A stretch of 64,000 nucleotides of DNA from Lysobacterales bacterium 15-68-25 (GTDB lineage: Bacteria > Pseudomonadota > Gammaproteobacteria > Xanthomonadales > Rhodanobacteraceae), in the NCBI GenBank assembly GCA_002279065.1, contig NCKB01000001.1:62001-126000 (forward strand), in the 5' to 3' direction. Positions 1-10,369 of the stretch are shown piece after piece; positions within the stretch are counted from its first letter, which is position 1; the number at the start of each line of letters is the position of its first letter. Below the pieces are notes generated by a model that was given only the letters and a program-made list of their open reading frames with translations, ran no database searches and was not told where the DNA came from. Both the position numbers and the translations under genes were made by a program.

Positions 1-305
1 TCGATCGAGTCGGCGATCACCTCGCGGCTGACCAGCGAGGCGCGCATGCCGGGTGTGCCCATCGCCATGCCGTCGGTGATCGCGATGGTGTTGAACTCGA
101 TCGGCGTGCCGCCCGCGGCGCGCACGCCGGCGGTAGCCGCGTCGGCCAGTTCGCGCAGGTTGAGGTTGCACGGGCTGACGTTCGACCAGGTGTGCACGAT
201 CGCCACCAGCGGCTTGGCGATCGCCGCGTCGTCCAGGCCCGTGGCCCGCATCATCGCGCGTGCCGGTGCGCGATCGGGGCCGGTTTTCATCACATCACTG
301 CGCAT
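1..305 (-). CDS. ilvD: dihydroxy-acid dehydratase, N-terminal part (cut by window edge)
   Basis: Dehydrates dihydroxy acids to 2-keto acids in valine, isoleucine and leucine synthesis; an Fe-S enzyme of the cytoplasm. Only the first ~101 residues are present. They read MRSDVMKTGPDRAPARAM and then AIVHTWSNVSPCNLNLRELA and ITDGMAMGTPGMRASLVSRE, all typical of the IlvD/Edd N-terminus. The ATG at 305 gives this conserved start. It follows leuB on the same strand after a 135-base gap. That gap contains an imperfect G+C hairpin (about 345-377) followed by a short T run, so ilvD may have its own promoter or may receive only part of the leu operon transcript. Confidence 0.93.
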   Translation of the reverse strand, partial: MRSDVMKTGPDRAPARAMMRATGLDDAAIAKPLVAIVHTWSNVSPCNLNLRELADAATAGVRAAGGTPIEFNTIAITDGMAMGTPGMRASLVSREVIADSI

Positions 306-440
306 CGGTTGCTCCCGTGGAACGGATAGAAAAGCTTCCCCGCGCCTCCCGGCCGGCGAGTGCGGGCGCCGGGGAGGTGTCGCCGCACACGTGACAGGGA
401 CCGGTCGCGGACGCGCGGGGAAAGCAAGCGTGGGCCGGGA

Positions 441-1538
441 TCAACCGCATGCGCGGCCGCCGGCGAAGAAGGCGTGGTGGGTGCTGGCGTGGTCCTCCAC
501 CGCCATCAGCACGGCGTCGCGCACCGCGGCGGTGTTGCCCTGGCCACCGACGTCGCGGGTCCGCGGTCCATGCGCCAGCACGTGCGACACCGCGGCCTCC
601 ACGCACTGGGCCTCTTCCTCCAGGCCCAGCGAGTGGCGCAGCAGCATCGCGGCGGAGAGCATCGCGCCGGTCGGGTTGGCCACGCCCTGGCCGGCGATGT
701 CCGGCGCCGAACCGTGGATCGGCTCGTACAGGCCGCGCTTGCCATCGCCCAGCGAGGCAGACGGCAGCAGGCCGAGCGAACCGGCCAGCGCGGCGGCCTC
801 GTCGGTGAGGATGTCGCCGAACAGGTTCTCGGTGACCACCACGTCGTAGCGACCCGGCTGGGTCAGCAGCAGCATCGCCATCGAGTCGACCAGCTGGTGC
901 TCGACGGTCACGTCGCGGTACTCCGGCGCGATCCGCTGCACGACGTTGCGCCACAGGCGCGAGGTCTCCAGCACGTTGGCCTTGTCGACCGAGGTCAGGT
1001 GGTGGCGGCGCTCGCGCGCCAGCGCGAAGGCGCGGCGCACCACGCGTTCGATCTCGGCCTCGGTGTACTTGCACTCGTCGGTGGCGGCGTCGGCGGTGCG
1101 CGTCTTGGCGCCGAAGTAGGCGCCGCCGGTGAGTTCGCGCACGAACAGCACGTCGACGCCCTTGAGCTTCTCGTTCTTCAGCGGCGACAGGTTGGCCAGC
1201 GCCGGGTGTACCTGCAGCGGGCGCAGGTTGGCGTACACGCCGAGCGCCGCGCGCAGCGCCAGCAGGCCCTGCTCGGGGCGGACCTTGGCGTTCGGGTCGG
1301 ACCACTTCGGCCCGCCCACCGCACCCAGCAGCACCGCGTCGGCTTTCTTGCATGCCTCCAGCGATGCGGCCGGCAGCGGCTCGCCGCTGGCGTCGATGGC
1401 GCATCCGCCGATCAGGTGCTCTTCGAAAGTGAACCGGTGGCCATAGTGCTCGGCCACGGCCTCGAGCACGGCCACCGCGGCGGCGGTGACCTCGGGGCCG
1501 ACGCCGTCGCCGGGCAGGGTGACGATATGCGCCTTCAT
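441..1538 (-). CDS. leuB: 3-isopropylmalate dehydrogenase
   Basis: Oxidises and decarboxylates 3-isopropylmalate to 2-ketoisocaproate with NAD, the third step of leucine synthesis. The 365 residues begin [17 protein letters not shown] and include [35 protein letters not shown] and the NAD/metal signature [18 protein letters not shown] followed by [18 protein letters not shown]. This is full length for the family. The ATG at 1538 overlaps the leuD stop in an ATGA arrangement, which implies translational coupling. The reading frame stays open upstream into leuD, but the family start and the coupling both support 1538. Last gene of the tightly packed leuA-ilvE-leuCDB block. Confidence 0.97.
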   Translation of the reverse strand: MKAHIVTLPGDGVGPEVTAAAVAVLEAVAEHYGHRFTFEEHLIGGCAIDASGEPLPAASLEACKKADAVLLGAVGGPKWSDPNAKVRPEQGLLALRAALGVYANLRPLQVHPALANLSPLKNEKLKGVDVLFVRELTGGAYFGAKTRTADAATDECKYTEAEIERVVRRAFALARERRHHLTSVDKANVLETSRLWRNVVQRIAPEYRDVTVEHQLVDSMAMLLLTQPGRYDVVVTENLFGDILTDEAAALAGSLGLLPSASLGDGKRGLYEPIHGSAPDIAGQGVANPTGAMLSAAMLLRHSLGLEEEAQCVEAAVSHVLAHGPRTRDVGGQGNTAAVRDAVLMAVEDHASTHHAFFAGGRACG

Positions 1539-2122
1539 GCAGCGTGTTCCTCGTGCTGGAGTTCGTAGCGGGTGATGGCCTCGGCGTGCTGCAGCAGGAA
1601 GCCGAGCTGGTCGACGCCTTCGAGCAGGCAGTGGCGGGCGAAGGGTTCGAGCTGGAAGTGGATGCGGCCGCCGTCGGGCAGGCTGATGTGCTGCTCGCGC
1701 ACATCGATGGACAGCTCCACGCCGGGGTGCTCGAGCAGCCAGCGGTGCTCGGCCTCGGACACCACGATGGCGAGCAGGCCGTTCTTCAGCGCGTTGTTGC
1801 GGAAGATGTCCGCGATCTCGCTGCACAGCACCGCCTGGATGCCGTAATCCAGCAGCGCCCAGGGCGCGTGCTCGCGCGAGGAGCCGCAACCGAAGTTGCG
1901 CCCGGCAACCAGGATCGCGCAGCCCGCCGCTTCCGGCCGGTTCAGCGGGAACGCCGGGTTGTCGCTGCCGTCGGCCTGGTAGCGCCAGTCGTTGAAGCAG
2001 CGCTTGCCCAGACCTTCGCGAGTGGTGGTGGTGAGGAAGCGCGCCGGGATGATCCGGTCGGTGTCGATGTTCTCGTCCGCCAGCACGGCGGTGCGCGAGT
2101 GGATGCGGGTGACGGGCTTCAT
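1535..2122 (-). CDS. leuD: 3-isopropylmalate dehydratase small subunit
   Basis: Small (swivel-domain) subunit of isopropylmalate isomerase, which works with LeuC to convert 2- to 3-isopropylmalate. The 195-residue protein contains [16 protein letters not shown] near residue 16, and the family block [17 protein letters not shown], followed by [21 protein letters not shown]. Length is normal for the gammaproteobacterial LeuD type. The ATG at 2122 lies inside the leuC stop codon (ATGA overlap), and its own stop overlaps the leuB start in the same way, so leuC, leuD and leuB are probably coupled in translation. Confidence 0.97.
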   Translation of the reverse strand: MKPVTRIHSRTAVLADENIDTDRIIPARFLTTTTREGLGKRCFNDWRYQADGSDNPAFPLNRPEAAGCAILVAGRNFGCGSSREHAPWALLDYGIQAVLCSEIADIFRNNALKNGLLAIVVSEAEHRWLLEHPGVELSIDVREQHISLPDGGRIHFQLEPFARHCLLEGVDQLGFLLQHAEAITRYELQHEEHAA

Positions 2123-3534
2123 GCGGCCTGCTCCTGGCGGACGTACTCGCGAGGGTCGGCGATGCGCCCGGCCACGGCCGAGGCGGCCGCGGTGGCCGGG
2201 CTGGCCAGCACGGTGCGCGCGCCCTTGCCCTGACGACCCTCGAAGTTGCGGTTGGAGGTGGACACGACCAGTTGGCCCGGCTGCGCCAGGTCGCCGTTCA
2301 TGGCAATGCACATCGAGCAGCCCGGCACGCGCCACTCGGCGCCGGCGTCGAGGAACACCTCGTGCAGACCTTCGCGTTCTGCGTCGCGGCGCACCGCTTC
2401 GGAACCCGGCACCACCAGCATGCGCACGCCGTCGGCGACGCGGCGGCCGCGCAGCACCTCGGCCGCTTCGCGCAGGTCGGACAGGCGCGAGTTGGTACAG
2501 CTGCCGACGAACACCACATCCACCGGCATGCCCTGCATGGCGTGGCCCGGCTGGGCCTGCATGTAGTCCAGCGCACGCTGCTCGACCGCATTGCGCGGTG
2601 CCGGCACCGGCGTGTCCATGGCGATCGCCATGCCCGGGTGGGTGCCGTAGGTGACGGTCGGACGGATCTGGCTGGCGTCGATGCGCACTTCGCGGTCGTA
2701 ACGCGCGCCTGCGTCGCTGGGCAGTTGGCGCCAGGCGGCGACGGCGGCGTCCCAGGCCGCACCCTGCGGCGCGTGCGGGCGGCCCTTCAGCCAAGCGAAG
2801 GTGGTCTCGTCCGGGGCGATCAGGCCGGCGCGCGCGCCCGCCTCGATCGACATGTTGCAGACGGTCATGCGCTCTTCCATCGAGAGCGCCTCGATCGCCG
2901 GACCGCGGTACTCGATGACGTGGCCGGTGCCGCCGTCCACGCCGATCTTGCCGATGATGTGCAGGATCAGGTCCTTCGCGCCCACGCCCCTGGGCAGGGC
3001 GCCGTCGACGTGGATCGCCAGTGTCTTCGGCTTGCGCTGCAGCAGGCACTGGGTGGCCATCACGTGGCCGACCTCGGTGGTGCCGATGCCGAACGCCAGC
3101 GCGCCGAACGCGCCGTGGGTGGAGGTGTGGCTGTCGCCGCAGACGATGGTCATGCCCGGCTGGGTGGCGCCCAGTTCCGGGCCGATCACGTGCACGATGC
3201 CGCGGTCGCTGCTGTCCCAGCCGTGCAGTTCGATGCCGAACTCGGCGCAGTTCGCTTCCAGCTTGGCGACCTGCGCTTTTGCTTCGGCGTTGGCGTAGGG
3301 ACGCTCGCCGTCGGGGCCGGGTGGCAGGGTCGGAGTCGAGTGGTCCAGTGTGGCCAGGGCGCGGTCCGGACGGCGCAGCGGCAGACCGCGGCTGCGCAGT
3401 TCGTCGAACGCCTGCGGCGAGGTCACCTCGTGCACCAGATGCAGGTCGATGTACAGGATCGCCGGGGTGTCGGCCGATTCCGGCGCCACCAGGTGGGCAT
3501 CCCACAGTTTCTCGAAGAGGGTGCGCGCGCTCAT
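2119..3534 (-). CDS. leuC: 3-isopropylmalate dehydratase large subunit
   Basis: Catalytic, [4Fe-4S]-containing subunit of isopropylmalate isomerase (aconitase superfamily). The 471 residues include DHSTPTLP, the substrate-site block [20 protein letters not shown], and the three cluster ligands expected of the family: C346 in GSCTNSR and C406/C409 in PGCSMC. The start at 3534 overlaps the ilvE stop (ATGA). Part of leuA-ilvE-leuCDB, with LeuD encoded immediately downstream. No anomalies seen. Confidence 0.97.
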   Translation of the reverse strand: MSARTLFEKLWDAHLVAPESADTPAILYIDLHLVHEVTSPQAFDELRSRGLPLRRPDRALATLDHSTPTLPPGPDGERPYANAEAKAQVAKLEANCAEFGIELHGWDSSDRGIVHVIGPELGATQPGMTIVCGDSHTSTHGAFGALAFGIGTTEVGHVMATQCLLQRKPKTLAIHVDGALPRGVGAKDLILHIIGKIGVDGGTGHVIEYRGPAIEALSMEERMTVCNMSIEAGARAGLIAPDETTFAWLKGRPHAPQGAAWDAAVAAWRQLPSDAGARYDREVRIDASQIRPTVTYGTHPGMAIAMDTPVPAPRNAVEQRALDYMQAQPGHAMQGMPVDVVFVGSCTNSRLSDLREAAEVLRGRRVADGVRMLVVPGSEAVRRDAEREGLHEVFLDAGAEWRVPGCSMCIAMNGDLAQPGQLVVSTSNRNFEGRQGKGARTVLASPATAAASAVAGRIADPREYVRQEQAA

Positions 3535-4472
3535 GCGGCGATCTCCTCGTCGGCGGTCGTGGGCACCGGCGTCAGCCAGCCCCAGCGGTCCTCGGTGCTG
3601 CCGTCGAACAGGCCGAAGAAGCGCTGCTGCAGCGCGCGGGTCACCGGGCCCGGCTCGCCGGCGCCGACCGGCTTGCGGTCGACCGAGCGCACCGGGGTGA
3701 TCTCGGCGGCGGTGCCGGTCATGAACACCTCGTCGGCCGAGTACAGCGCCTCGCGCGGCAGGTCGCGCTCTTCCACCACCAGGCCCAGGTCTTCGGCCAG
3801 GGTCATCACCGAGTCGCGGGTGATGCCGGCGAGGATGCCGGCGCTGGACGGCGGGGTGAGCAGCTTGCCCTTCTTGACCAGGAACAGGTTCTCGCCGGCG
3901 CCCTCGCTGAGCAGGCCGTTGTGGCCCAGCGCGATGCCCTCGTCGTAGCCGCCGCGGCGTGCCTCCGCGGCGATCAGCTGGCTGGACAGGTAATTGCCGC
4001 CGGCCTTGGCCCAGCTCGGCAGGGTGTTCGGTGCCGGACGATGCCAGGAAGACACGCAGACGTTCGCGCCCTTCTCGCGGGCATCGCCCAGGTAGGCGCC
4101 CCATTCCATCGCCATGATCGCGACGTCCACCGGCGAGCCGTCGTTCGGCAGCACGCCGAGGCCGCCGGCGCCGCGGAACACGATCGGCCGCACGTAGGCC
4201 GCGCGCATGCGGTTGGCGCGGATCACTTCCAGGCAGGCGGCGTTGATCTCCTCCTCGCTGAAGCCGATGGCGATGTCGTACACGCGCGCCGACTCGAACA
4301 GGCGGCGGGTGTGGTCGGCGAGGCGGAAATAGGCCGGGCCCTGCGGCGTGGCGTAGACGCGCTCGCCCTCGAACACCGACGAGCCGTAGTGCAGCGCGTG
4401 GGTGGTGACGTGGACGTTGGCATCGGCCCAGGGCTTGATGCGGCCGTTGTGCCAGAGGAAGGGCGTGCTCAT
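3531..4472 (-). CDS. ilvE: branched-chain amino acid aminotransferase
   Basis: PLP enzyme of fold type IV that performs the last transamination to leucine, isoleucine and valine. The 313 residues show [16 protein letters not shown] near residue 26, the PLP lysine K156 in [25 protein letters not shown] and the C-terminal [14 protein letters not shown]. Length and motifs match the IlvE class I family. It sits 42 bases after leuA and overlaps leuC by ATGA. Placing ilvE between leuA and leuC puts the shared final step under the same attenuator as leucine synthesis. Confidence 0.96.
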   Translation of the reverse strand: MSTPFLWHNGRIKPWADANVHVTTHALHYGSSVFEGERVYATPQGPAYFRLADHTRRLFESARVYDIAIGFSEEEINAACLEVIRANRMRAAYVRPIVFRGAGGLGVLPNDGSPVDVAIMAMEWGAYLGDAREKGANVCVSSWHRPAPNTLPSWAKAGGNYLSSQLIAAEARRGGYDEGIALGHNGLLSEGAGENLFLVKKGKLLTPPSSAGILAGITRDSVMTLAEDLGLVVEERDLPREALYSADEVFMTGTAAEITPVRSVDRKPVGAGEPGPVTRALQQRFFGLFDGSTEDRWGWLTPVPTTADEEIAA

Positions 4473-4514
4473 CGATGGCTCCGTGCGGTGGCTGGGTGCG
4501 GCATGGGCTAAGGG

Positions 4515-6095
<1,581 letters not shown>

Positions 6096-6127
6096 CGGGA
6101 TCTCCGGGAGGGGGTGGAACGCAGGCG

Positions 6128-6160
6128 AAAAAAAACCCCGCTCCGGTGTCGGTGCGGGGT
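6128..6160 (-). terminator. transcription attenuator of the leuA operon
   Basis: On the minus strand a near-perfect hairpin (7 bp ACCCCGC/GCGGGGT, one A-A mismatch, 3 bp CCG/CGG, ACAC loop) is followed at once by eight T residues, the form of an intrinsic terminator. It lies between the leader-peptide stop (6206) and leuA (6095). Its 5' arm contains CCCGCACC (plus positions 6151-6158), the exact complement of GGTGCGGG in the last codons of the leader peptide (6210-6217). The alternative 8-bp pairing would destroy the terminator. This is classical amino-acid attenuation; the mechanism is inferred from sequence only. Confidence 0.9.
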
Positions 6161-6205
6161 CTTGGGGGGTCTCAGGTGTGTTTCCTTTTGCCTGGGACGC
6201 AGCCG

Positions 6206-6346
6206 CTAGCCCGCACCTCCGCTGGTAATGAGGAGTACGAGTACAAGGCCAATAAGAAGGAGGGCGCCGCCGGCCAGCAGCGGGTCGCCTACCGTCGTGG
6301 GACGACGGCTCAGGGCGAGGCTGTGGTGGCTGTTGCGCTGCGACAT
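6206..6346 (-). CDS. leuL: leu/ilv leader peptide (attenuation)
   Basis: A 46-codon ORF whose control region, codons 28-41, reads ALLLIGLVLVLLIT: 7 Leu, 2 Ile, 2 Val and 1 Thr in 14 codons. These leucines are all CTC or CTT and the valines GTA, whereas the structural genes strongly prefer CTG and GTG/GTC; such slow codons are expected where ribosome stalling is sensed. The stop TAG follows directly after GGTGCGGG, the antiterminator strand. A ribosome that reaches the stop would mask it and let the terminator form. A ribosome stalled at the Leu/Val/Ile codons would leave it free. The ATG sits only 7 bases after a -10 element, so the mRNA is probably leaderless. The symbol is by analogy. Confidence 0.88.
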   Translation of the reverse strand: MSQRNSHHSLALSRRPTTVGDPLLAGGALLLIGLVLVLLITSGGAG

Positions 6347-6353
6347 GCGACCG

Positions 6354-6383
6354 ACCTTAGGGCAGCGGAAAAGGCCGCGTCAA
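6354..6383 (-). promoter_or_regulatory. promoter of the leu leader/operon
   Basis: On the minus strand TTGACG (6383-6378), an 18-base spacer and TAAGGT (6359-6354) form a sigma-70-like promoter. The leader ATG at 6346 begins 7 bases after the -10 box, about where transcription should start. The thr leader has the same -35 sequence, spacer and -10-to-ATG distance. Inferred from sequence. Confidence 0.7.
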
Positions 6384-6598
6384 CAGTTTCATGTGAATCC
6401 AAGCGAAAAAAGTCGTTCGGACGTCCAGATGTCCAATCGAAAACGGGCTCAAAGCCTTGCTGCACTTGGGCTGGCGCGCCTTTCGCAGGATTCCGCGTAC
6501 GCTTCGTCGCGCCCCCTTGCCGACGCCCGCCCGGCGCATCGAAGCGATCGGCGACGCGCCATGACGCATCGCCGCACCTCCGTTCGCGCGGGTACGGA

Positions 6599-7909
6599 TC
6601 AGGCGCGAAGCGCGCTCAGCCAGGCTTTCAGCGCATCGTCGTCCGCGGCCAGCGGTTCGGACCGTGCCGGGCGCGCCAGCATCGCCGCCAGCGCCGGTGG
6701 TACCGCGACCGGATGGCCCACCAGCGGTTCCACCACGCTCTCGAACTTGGCCGGATGGGCGGTGGCGACCACCGTCCATTCGTCGCGGTCACCTCCCGCG
6801 CGAAGCGTGTCGAGCACATGCATGGCCGTGGCGGTATGCGGGCAGAACACCTCGCCATGCTCGCGGGCGTGGCGGGCGATGGTGTTGCGGATCGCCGCGT
6901 CGTCGACGCTGGTGGCTGGCAGCTCGCGGCGCAGGGTCGCATCGTCGAAGGTCCAGCGCAGCCGTTCGACGTTGCTCGGCGCACCCACGTCCATCGCGTT
7001 GGCGATCGTTGCCACCGCTTCGCGCGGACGGTAGTCGGCACCGCCGAGGAACTCCGGCAGGGTGGCGTTGGCGTTGCAGGCCAGATGCACCCGGCCGACC
7101 GGCAGACCGAGTACGCGCACCCACAGCGCGGCCAGCGCATTACCCAGGTTGCCGGTCGGCACGATCAGGTCGAGCGGCCGCCCGCGCTCCCGCCACCAGG
7201 CCAGCGCGGCATGTGCGTAGTAGCTCATCTGGGGCAACAGGCGGCCCAGGCTGATGCTGTTGGCCGAGGACAACGGTACCGCGGCCTGCAGCGAGGCATC
7301 GTTGAGCGCGGCTTTGACCATGCGCTGGCAGTCGTCGAAGCGGCCGGCCACGCGCAACGCGGTCACGTTGCCTCCGAAGCAGCCCAACTGGTGCGCCTGC
7401 CGCGGCGACACCTTGCCGTCCGGGTACAGGATCACCACCCGCACGCCGGGCCGGCCGTGGAAGGCTGCACCGACCGCAGCCCCGGTGTCGCCGGAGGTGG
7501 CGACCAGGATGGTCAGCGGGCGCGTGTCATGGCGCGGCAGCCGCGTCAGGCAGGCAGCTAGAAAGCGCGCGCCGATGTCCTTGAACGCAGCGGTGGGGCC
7601 ATGGAACAGCTCCAGCACGTGGGCACCATCGGCGGGCAATGCGCGATGCGGCACCGGGAAATCCAGCGCCTCGGCGCAGATCGCCGGCAGCGCCTGGGCC
7701 AGCGGATCGCCGGCGAAGAGCGGCGCGAGCAGGGTGGCGGCGGTGTCCGCCAGCCCGCCGGCCGGATCGAACATCGCGATGTCCAGCCGGGGCATCGTCT
7801 CCGGCACGTACAGTCCACCATCGGGCGCCAGGCCGGCCGCAATTGCTGCACCGAGACCCACTGCGGGACTGCCGCCGCGCGTGCTGACGTAACGCAGCGC
7901 CTCGCTCAT
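6599..7909 (-). CDS. thrC: threonine synthase
   Basis: PLP enzyme (fold type II) that converts O-phosphohomoserine to threonine and phosphate. The 436 residues begin [19 protein letters not shown] and contain DGGLYVPE, the PLP lysine K110 in [16 protein letters not shown], and [17 protein letters not shown], all typical of ThrC. The ATG at 7909 overlaps the thrB stop as ATGA, favouring it over a GTG three codons upstream. Last gene of the homoserine dehydrogenase-thrB-thrC operon. I see no clear terminator in the roughly 215 bases between its end and the leu promoter, so some readthrough into the leu leader is possible. Confidence 0.96.
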   Translation of the reverse strand: MSEALRYVSTRGGSPAVGLGAAIAAGLAPDGGLYVPETMPRLDIAMFDPAGGLADTAATLLAPLFAGDPLAQALPAICAEALDFPVPHRALPADGAHVLELFHGPTAAFKDIGARFLAACLTRLPRHDTRPLTILVATSGDTGAAVGAAFHGRPGVRVVILYPDGKVSPRQAHQLGCFGGNVTALRVAGRFDDCQRMVKAALNDASLQAAVPLSSANSISLGRLLPQMSYYAHAALAWWRERGRPLDLIVPTGNLGNALAALWVRVLGLPVGRVHLACNANATLPEFLGGADYRPREAVATIANAMDVGAPSNVERLRWTFDDATLRRELPATSVDDAAIRNTIARHAREHGEVFCPHTATAMHVLDTLRAGGDRDEWTVVATAHPAKFESVVEPLVGHPVAVPPALAAMLARPARSEPLAADDDALKAWLSALRA

Positions 7910-8895
7910 GTACCGCACCCGGCGTCGAGCGCGTCGAGCACGCGGGCGGCAGGACCGTCGACCGGGGCGACGAAGGCATCGCTATCCAGTCCCGCTTCGG
8001 CGAAGGCGCCGCGCATGGCGGTGGCCGCTTTTTCCGCATCGGCGCGCTGCTCGTACCAGCCGAACACGCTGGGGCCGGCGCCGGAAATGCTGGCGCCCAT
8101 CGCGCGGTGGTCCATCGCAGCCTGCTTCACCCGCGCGAAGTTCGGCACCAGCGGTGCGCGGCGTGGTTCGACCAGCACGTCCTTCAGTCCTTCGCGCACC
8201 AGCGCTGCCTCGCCGCGGTAGCAGCCGGCCAGTACCAGCGAGAGGTTGGCGCTCTGCTGCACGAAGCTGCCCAGCGGATAGTCGCCGGCCAGCGCGGCTC
8301 GCGCCTTGCGCGTTTCCAGCACGAAATGCGGATGGACCAGGGCGCAGTGCCAACTGGCCGGCACCGGGATACGCACCAGCCGGTCGTGGGTGGCCAGTAC
8401 CAGGCCGCCGAGCAGCATCGGGCCGATGTTGTCGCCGTGGCGACTGCCGCTGGCCACGGCCTCGCCGTCGAGCGCGAACTCGTACAGCGACTCGGGCGGC
8501 AGCGGGCGTTCCAGCAGCGCGTTGGCGGCGACCAGCGCGGCCACGCAGGAGGCCGCCGAGCCGGCCATGCCCGAGCCCAGCGCGATGCCCTTGTGCAGGG
8601 TCAGCTCGAAGCCATGGTGCAGGCTCAGTGCGCGACGCAGGGAAAGCAGGGCCATGCCGGCGGTATTGCGCTGGGGATCCAGCGGCAGCTCGGTCACCAG
8701 TCCTTCGATCGCTGCGATGCGCACCACCGGCTCGTCGATGCGCCGGACCTCGGCGCGGTCGCCGGCGCCAGCCATGGAGTGACCGAGGATGTCGAAGCCG
8801 ACGCCGACGTTGCCCACGCAGGCGGGGGCGAAGGCGTAGGCGTGGAGGGCGCGTTGCGGGGCGTGGCTCATGCGGTCTCGCAGTTGGGCGTTCAT
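7906..8895 (-). CDS. thrB: homoserine kinase
   Basis: Phosphorylates homoserine with ATP, the step before threonine synthase. A GHMP kinase of 329 residues: [17 protein letters not shown] near the N-terminus, the ATP-binding glycine/serine loop [18 protein letters not shown] near residue 105, and the C-terminal [12 protein letters not shown]. The ATG at 8895 overlaps the preceding stop (ATGA), and its own stop overlaps thrC, so the three genes are probably translationally coupled. About 10 residues precede the conserved core; later in-frame ATGs are possible, but the coupling supports 8895. Confidence 0.95.
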   Translation of the reverse strand: MNAQLRDRMSHAPQRALHAYAFAPACVGNVGVGFDILGHSMAGAGDRAEVRRIDEPVVRIAAIEGLVTELPLDPQRNTAGMALLSLRRALSLHHGFELTLHKGIALGSGMAGSAASCVAALVAANALLERPLPPESLYEFALDGEAVASGSRHGDNIGPMLLGGLVLATHDRLVRIPVPASWHCALVHPHFVLETRKARAALAGDYPLGSFVQQSANLSLVLAGCYRGEAALVREGLKDVLVEPRRAPLVPNFARVKQAAMDHRAMGASISGAGPSVFGWYEQRADAEKAATAMRGAFAEAGLDSDAFVAPVDGPAARVLDALDAGCGT

Positions 8896-10049
8896 GCGCG
8901 CACCTCCAGCGACTCGGCGATGCGCAGCAGGTCGGCGAAGATGCCGGCAGCGGTGACCTCGGGACCGGCACCCGGGCCCTGCACCAGCAGCGGATTATCG
9001 CAGTAGCGGCGCGTGGTGAACTGCACCACGTTGTCGGTGAGTCGCGAGTGGGCGAAGGCGTGATCGGCCGGGAGCACGGCCAGCCTCACGCTGGCGCGGC
9101 CACGGGCATCCAGGTGGGCGACGTGGCGCAGCACGCCGTCCTGCGCACGGGCCTCGGCGAGCCGCGCGGCCATCGGTCCGTTCAGTTCATCCAGCCGCTC
9201 CATGAATTCGTCGCGCGGCAGAGCGGCCAGCGCGCTCGGTACCAGGCTTTCAACCGCCACGTCCTCCAGCGACAGCGCCCAGCCGGCTTCGCGCGCCAGG
9301 ATCACCAGCTTGCGTGCCACGTCCATGCCGGAGAGGTCGTCGCGCGGATCCGGCTCGGTGTAGCCCAGTGCATGCGCCTCGCGCACCAGTGCGGAAAAGG
9401 GCTGCGAGCCGTCGTGGCGGTTGCACAGCCAGGCCAGCGTGCCGGAGAACATGCCCTCGGCGGCCACGAGTTCGTCGCCCGTGTCCAGCAGGTCGCGCAG
9501 GGTCTGCACCACCGGCAGACCGGCGCAGACCGTGGCTTCGTAGCGAAAGCGTGCGCCGCTGGCGGCACTGGCGGCGCGGATCGCCTGCCAGCGGTCAAGC
9601 GCGCCGCTGCCGGCCAGCTTGTTCGGGGTAACCACGTGCAGGCCGGCGGCCAGCCAGGCCGAATAGCGGGAGGCGACCGCGTCGCTGGCGCTGCAGTCGA
9701 TCAGCAGTGCGTCGCGCGGCTCGTTGCCGCGCACGTGGGCGGCGAAGGCATCGAGGTCGTTGGGTCGCCAGACCTGCGCGCCGCCGTGGCGACTGTTCAA
9801 TTCGGCGTCATCGCAGTCCAGCCACATGCGCTTGCTGGCGACCACGCCGCACAGGCGCAGCCGAACGCGCCCCTCGCGCTCGAGCCTCGGCTGCGCCGCG
9901 CGCAACTGGTCGAGCAGGGCGCTGCCGACGCGGCCGGGGCCGATCACGCCGACCGCCAGCTCACGGCAACGGGAAACGGGGGCCGCCGGTGCGAACACCG
10001 ACGGCAGCGGTTTGGGTTGTTCGATCAGCTGGGGTGCGCAGGAATTCAC
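8892..10049 (-). CDS. homoserine dehydrogenase (no aspartokinase domain)
   Basis: Reduces aspartate semialdehyde to homoserine, the branch toward threonine and methionine. The 385 residues have the nucleotide-binding GVIGPGRVG at 34-42, [41 protein letters not shown] and [23 protein letters not shown], as in the C-terminal half of fused ThrA/MetL enzymes. No aspartokinase domain precedes it and no C-terminal ACT domain follows, so it is a single-function form. The GTG at 10049 was chosen because GGAGG lies 6 bases upstream. The frame is open further upstream, but there it only reads the thr leader out of frame (an apparent His-rich stretch). First structural gene after the thr attenuator. Confidence 0.93.
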   Translation of the reverse strand: MNSCAPQLIEQPKPLPSVFAPAAPVSRCRELAVGVIGPGRVGSALLDQLRAAQPRLEREGRVRLRLCGVVASKRMWLDCDDAELNSRHGGAQVWRPNDLDAFAAHVRGNEPRDALLIDCSASDAVASRYSAWLAAGLHVVTPNKLAGSGALDRWQAIRAASAASGARFRYEATVCAGLPVVQTLRDLLDTGDELVAAEGMFSGTLAWLCNRHDGSQPFSALVREAHALGYTEPDPRDDLSGMDVARKLVILAREAGWALSLEDVAVESLVPSALAALPRDEFMERLDELNGPMAARLAEARAQDGVLRHVAHLDARGRASVRLAVLPADHAFAHSRLTDNVVQFTTRRYCDNPLLVQGPGAGPEVTAAGIFADLLRIAESLEVRA

Positions 10050-10102
10050 GGTGAACCTCCGGATGAGGCCCGTGCTCGCTGGCGTGTCGGTAGGAATGCC
10101 GG

Positions 10103-10122
10103 CCCGCCTCGTCGAGGGCGGG
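10103..10122 (-). terminator. attenuator-like hairpin before homoserine dehydrogenase
   Basis: Minus-strand CCCGCC/GGCGGG stem with an 8-base loop, and weaker pairing beyond, lies between the thr leader stop and the GTG at 10049. The 5' arm CCCGCCC (plus 10116-10122) can instead pair with GGGTGGG in leader codons 45-48 (plus 10159-10165) through 7 bp including one G-U. This matches antiterminator logic. Unlike the leu attenuator, no good T run follows, so it may work through Rho, pausing or translation initiation. Confidence 0.5.
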
Positions 10123-10141
10123 GCCGTTGCGTGTGATGAAG

Positions 10142-10300
10142 CTAGTCGCGCACGGAAACCCACCCCGACCGGGTAGTAATGGTCGTGGTGGTGGTAATCG
10201 TGGCGGCGGAAAGGGTGTCGACGCAGCGCGCGCCAGCGCAACGCGCCACGCCGGGGAGGCGAGCGGGGCGGAGGCTGACTGGGGCGTTGTCGATCGACAT
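10142..10300 (-). CDS. thrL: thr leader peptide (attenuation)
   Basis: A 52-codon ORF ending in TAG 92 bases before homoserine dehydrogenase. Codons 34-43 read TITTTTTITT (eight Thr, two Ile), the hallmark of threonine-operon leader peptides such as E. coli ThrL. The ATG is 7 bases after a -10 element with no room for a ribosome binding site, so a leaderless start is likely. Ribosome stalling for lack of charged tRNA-Thr or tRNA-Ile would expose GGGTGGG (codons 45-48), able to pair with the downstream hairpin arm. Thr and Ile are both products of the homoserine branch. The symbol is by analogy; the long N-terminal part (codons 2-33) is unremarkable. Confidence 0.82.
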   Translation of the reverse strand: MSIDNAPVSLRPARLPGVARCAGARCVDTLSAATITTTTTITTRSGWVSVRD

Positions 10301-10307
10301 GGCTCGG

Positions 10308-10337
10308 ACACTACGGGCGGTCTTGCGGTGGCGTCAA
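10308..10337 (-). promoter_or_regulatory. promoter of the thr leader/operon
   Basis: Minus-strand TTGACG (10337-10332), 18-base spacer, TAGTGT (10313-10308), then 7 bases to the leader ATG at 10300. It begins only 33 bases after the stop of the TonB receptor gene transcribed in the same direction, with no obvious terminator between, so receptor transcripts could run into this leader. Confidence 0.65.
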
Positions 10338-10369
10338 CAGGTGCATTTGCAACCATGCCGGCGCGATGG

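Noticed and set aside
10142-10200. ACC/ATT codon run as a microsatellite or CRISPR-like repeat
   Set aside because: The run is short, not a regular unit repeat, in frame with an ATG and stop, and explained by threonine attenuation.
10050-10241. His/Tyr-rich N-terminal extension (HDYHHHDHYYP) of homoserine dehydrogenase as a metal-binding domain
   Set aside because: It is the Thr/Ile codon run of the thr leader peptide read in another frame; the real start is the GTG at 10049 with GGAGG in front.
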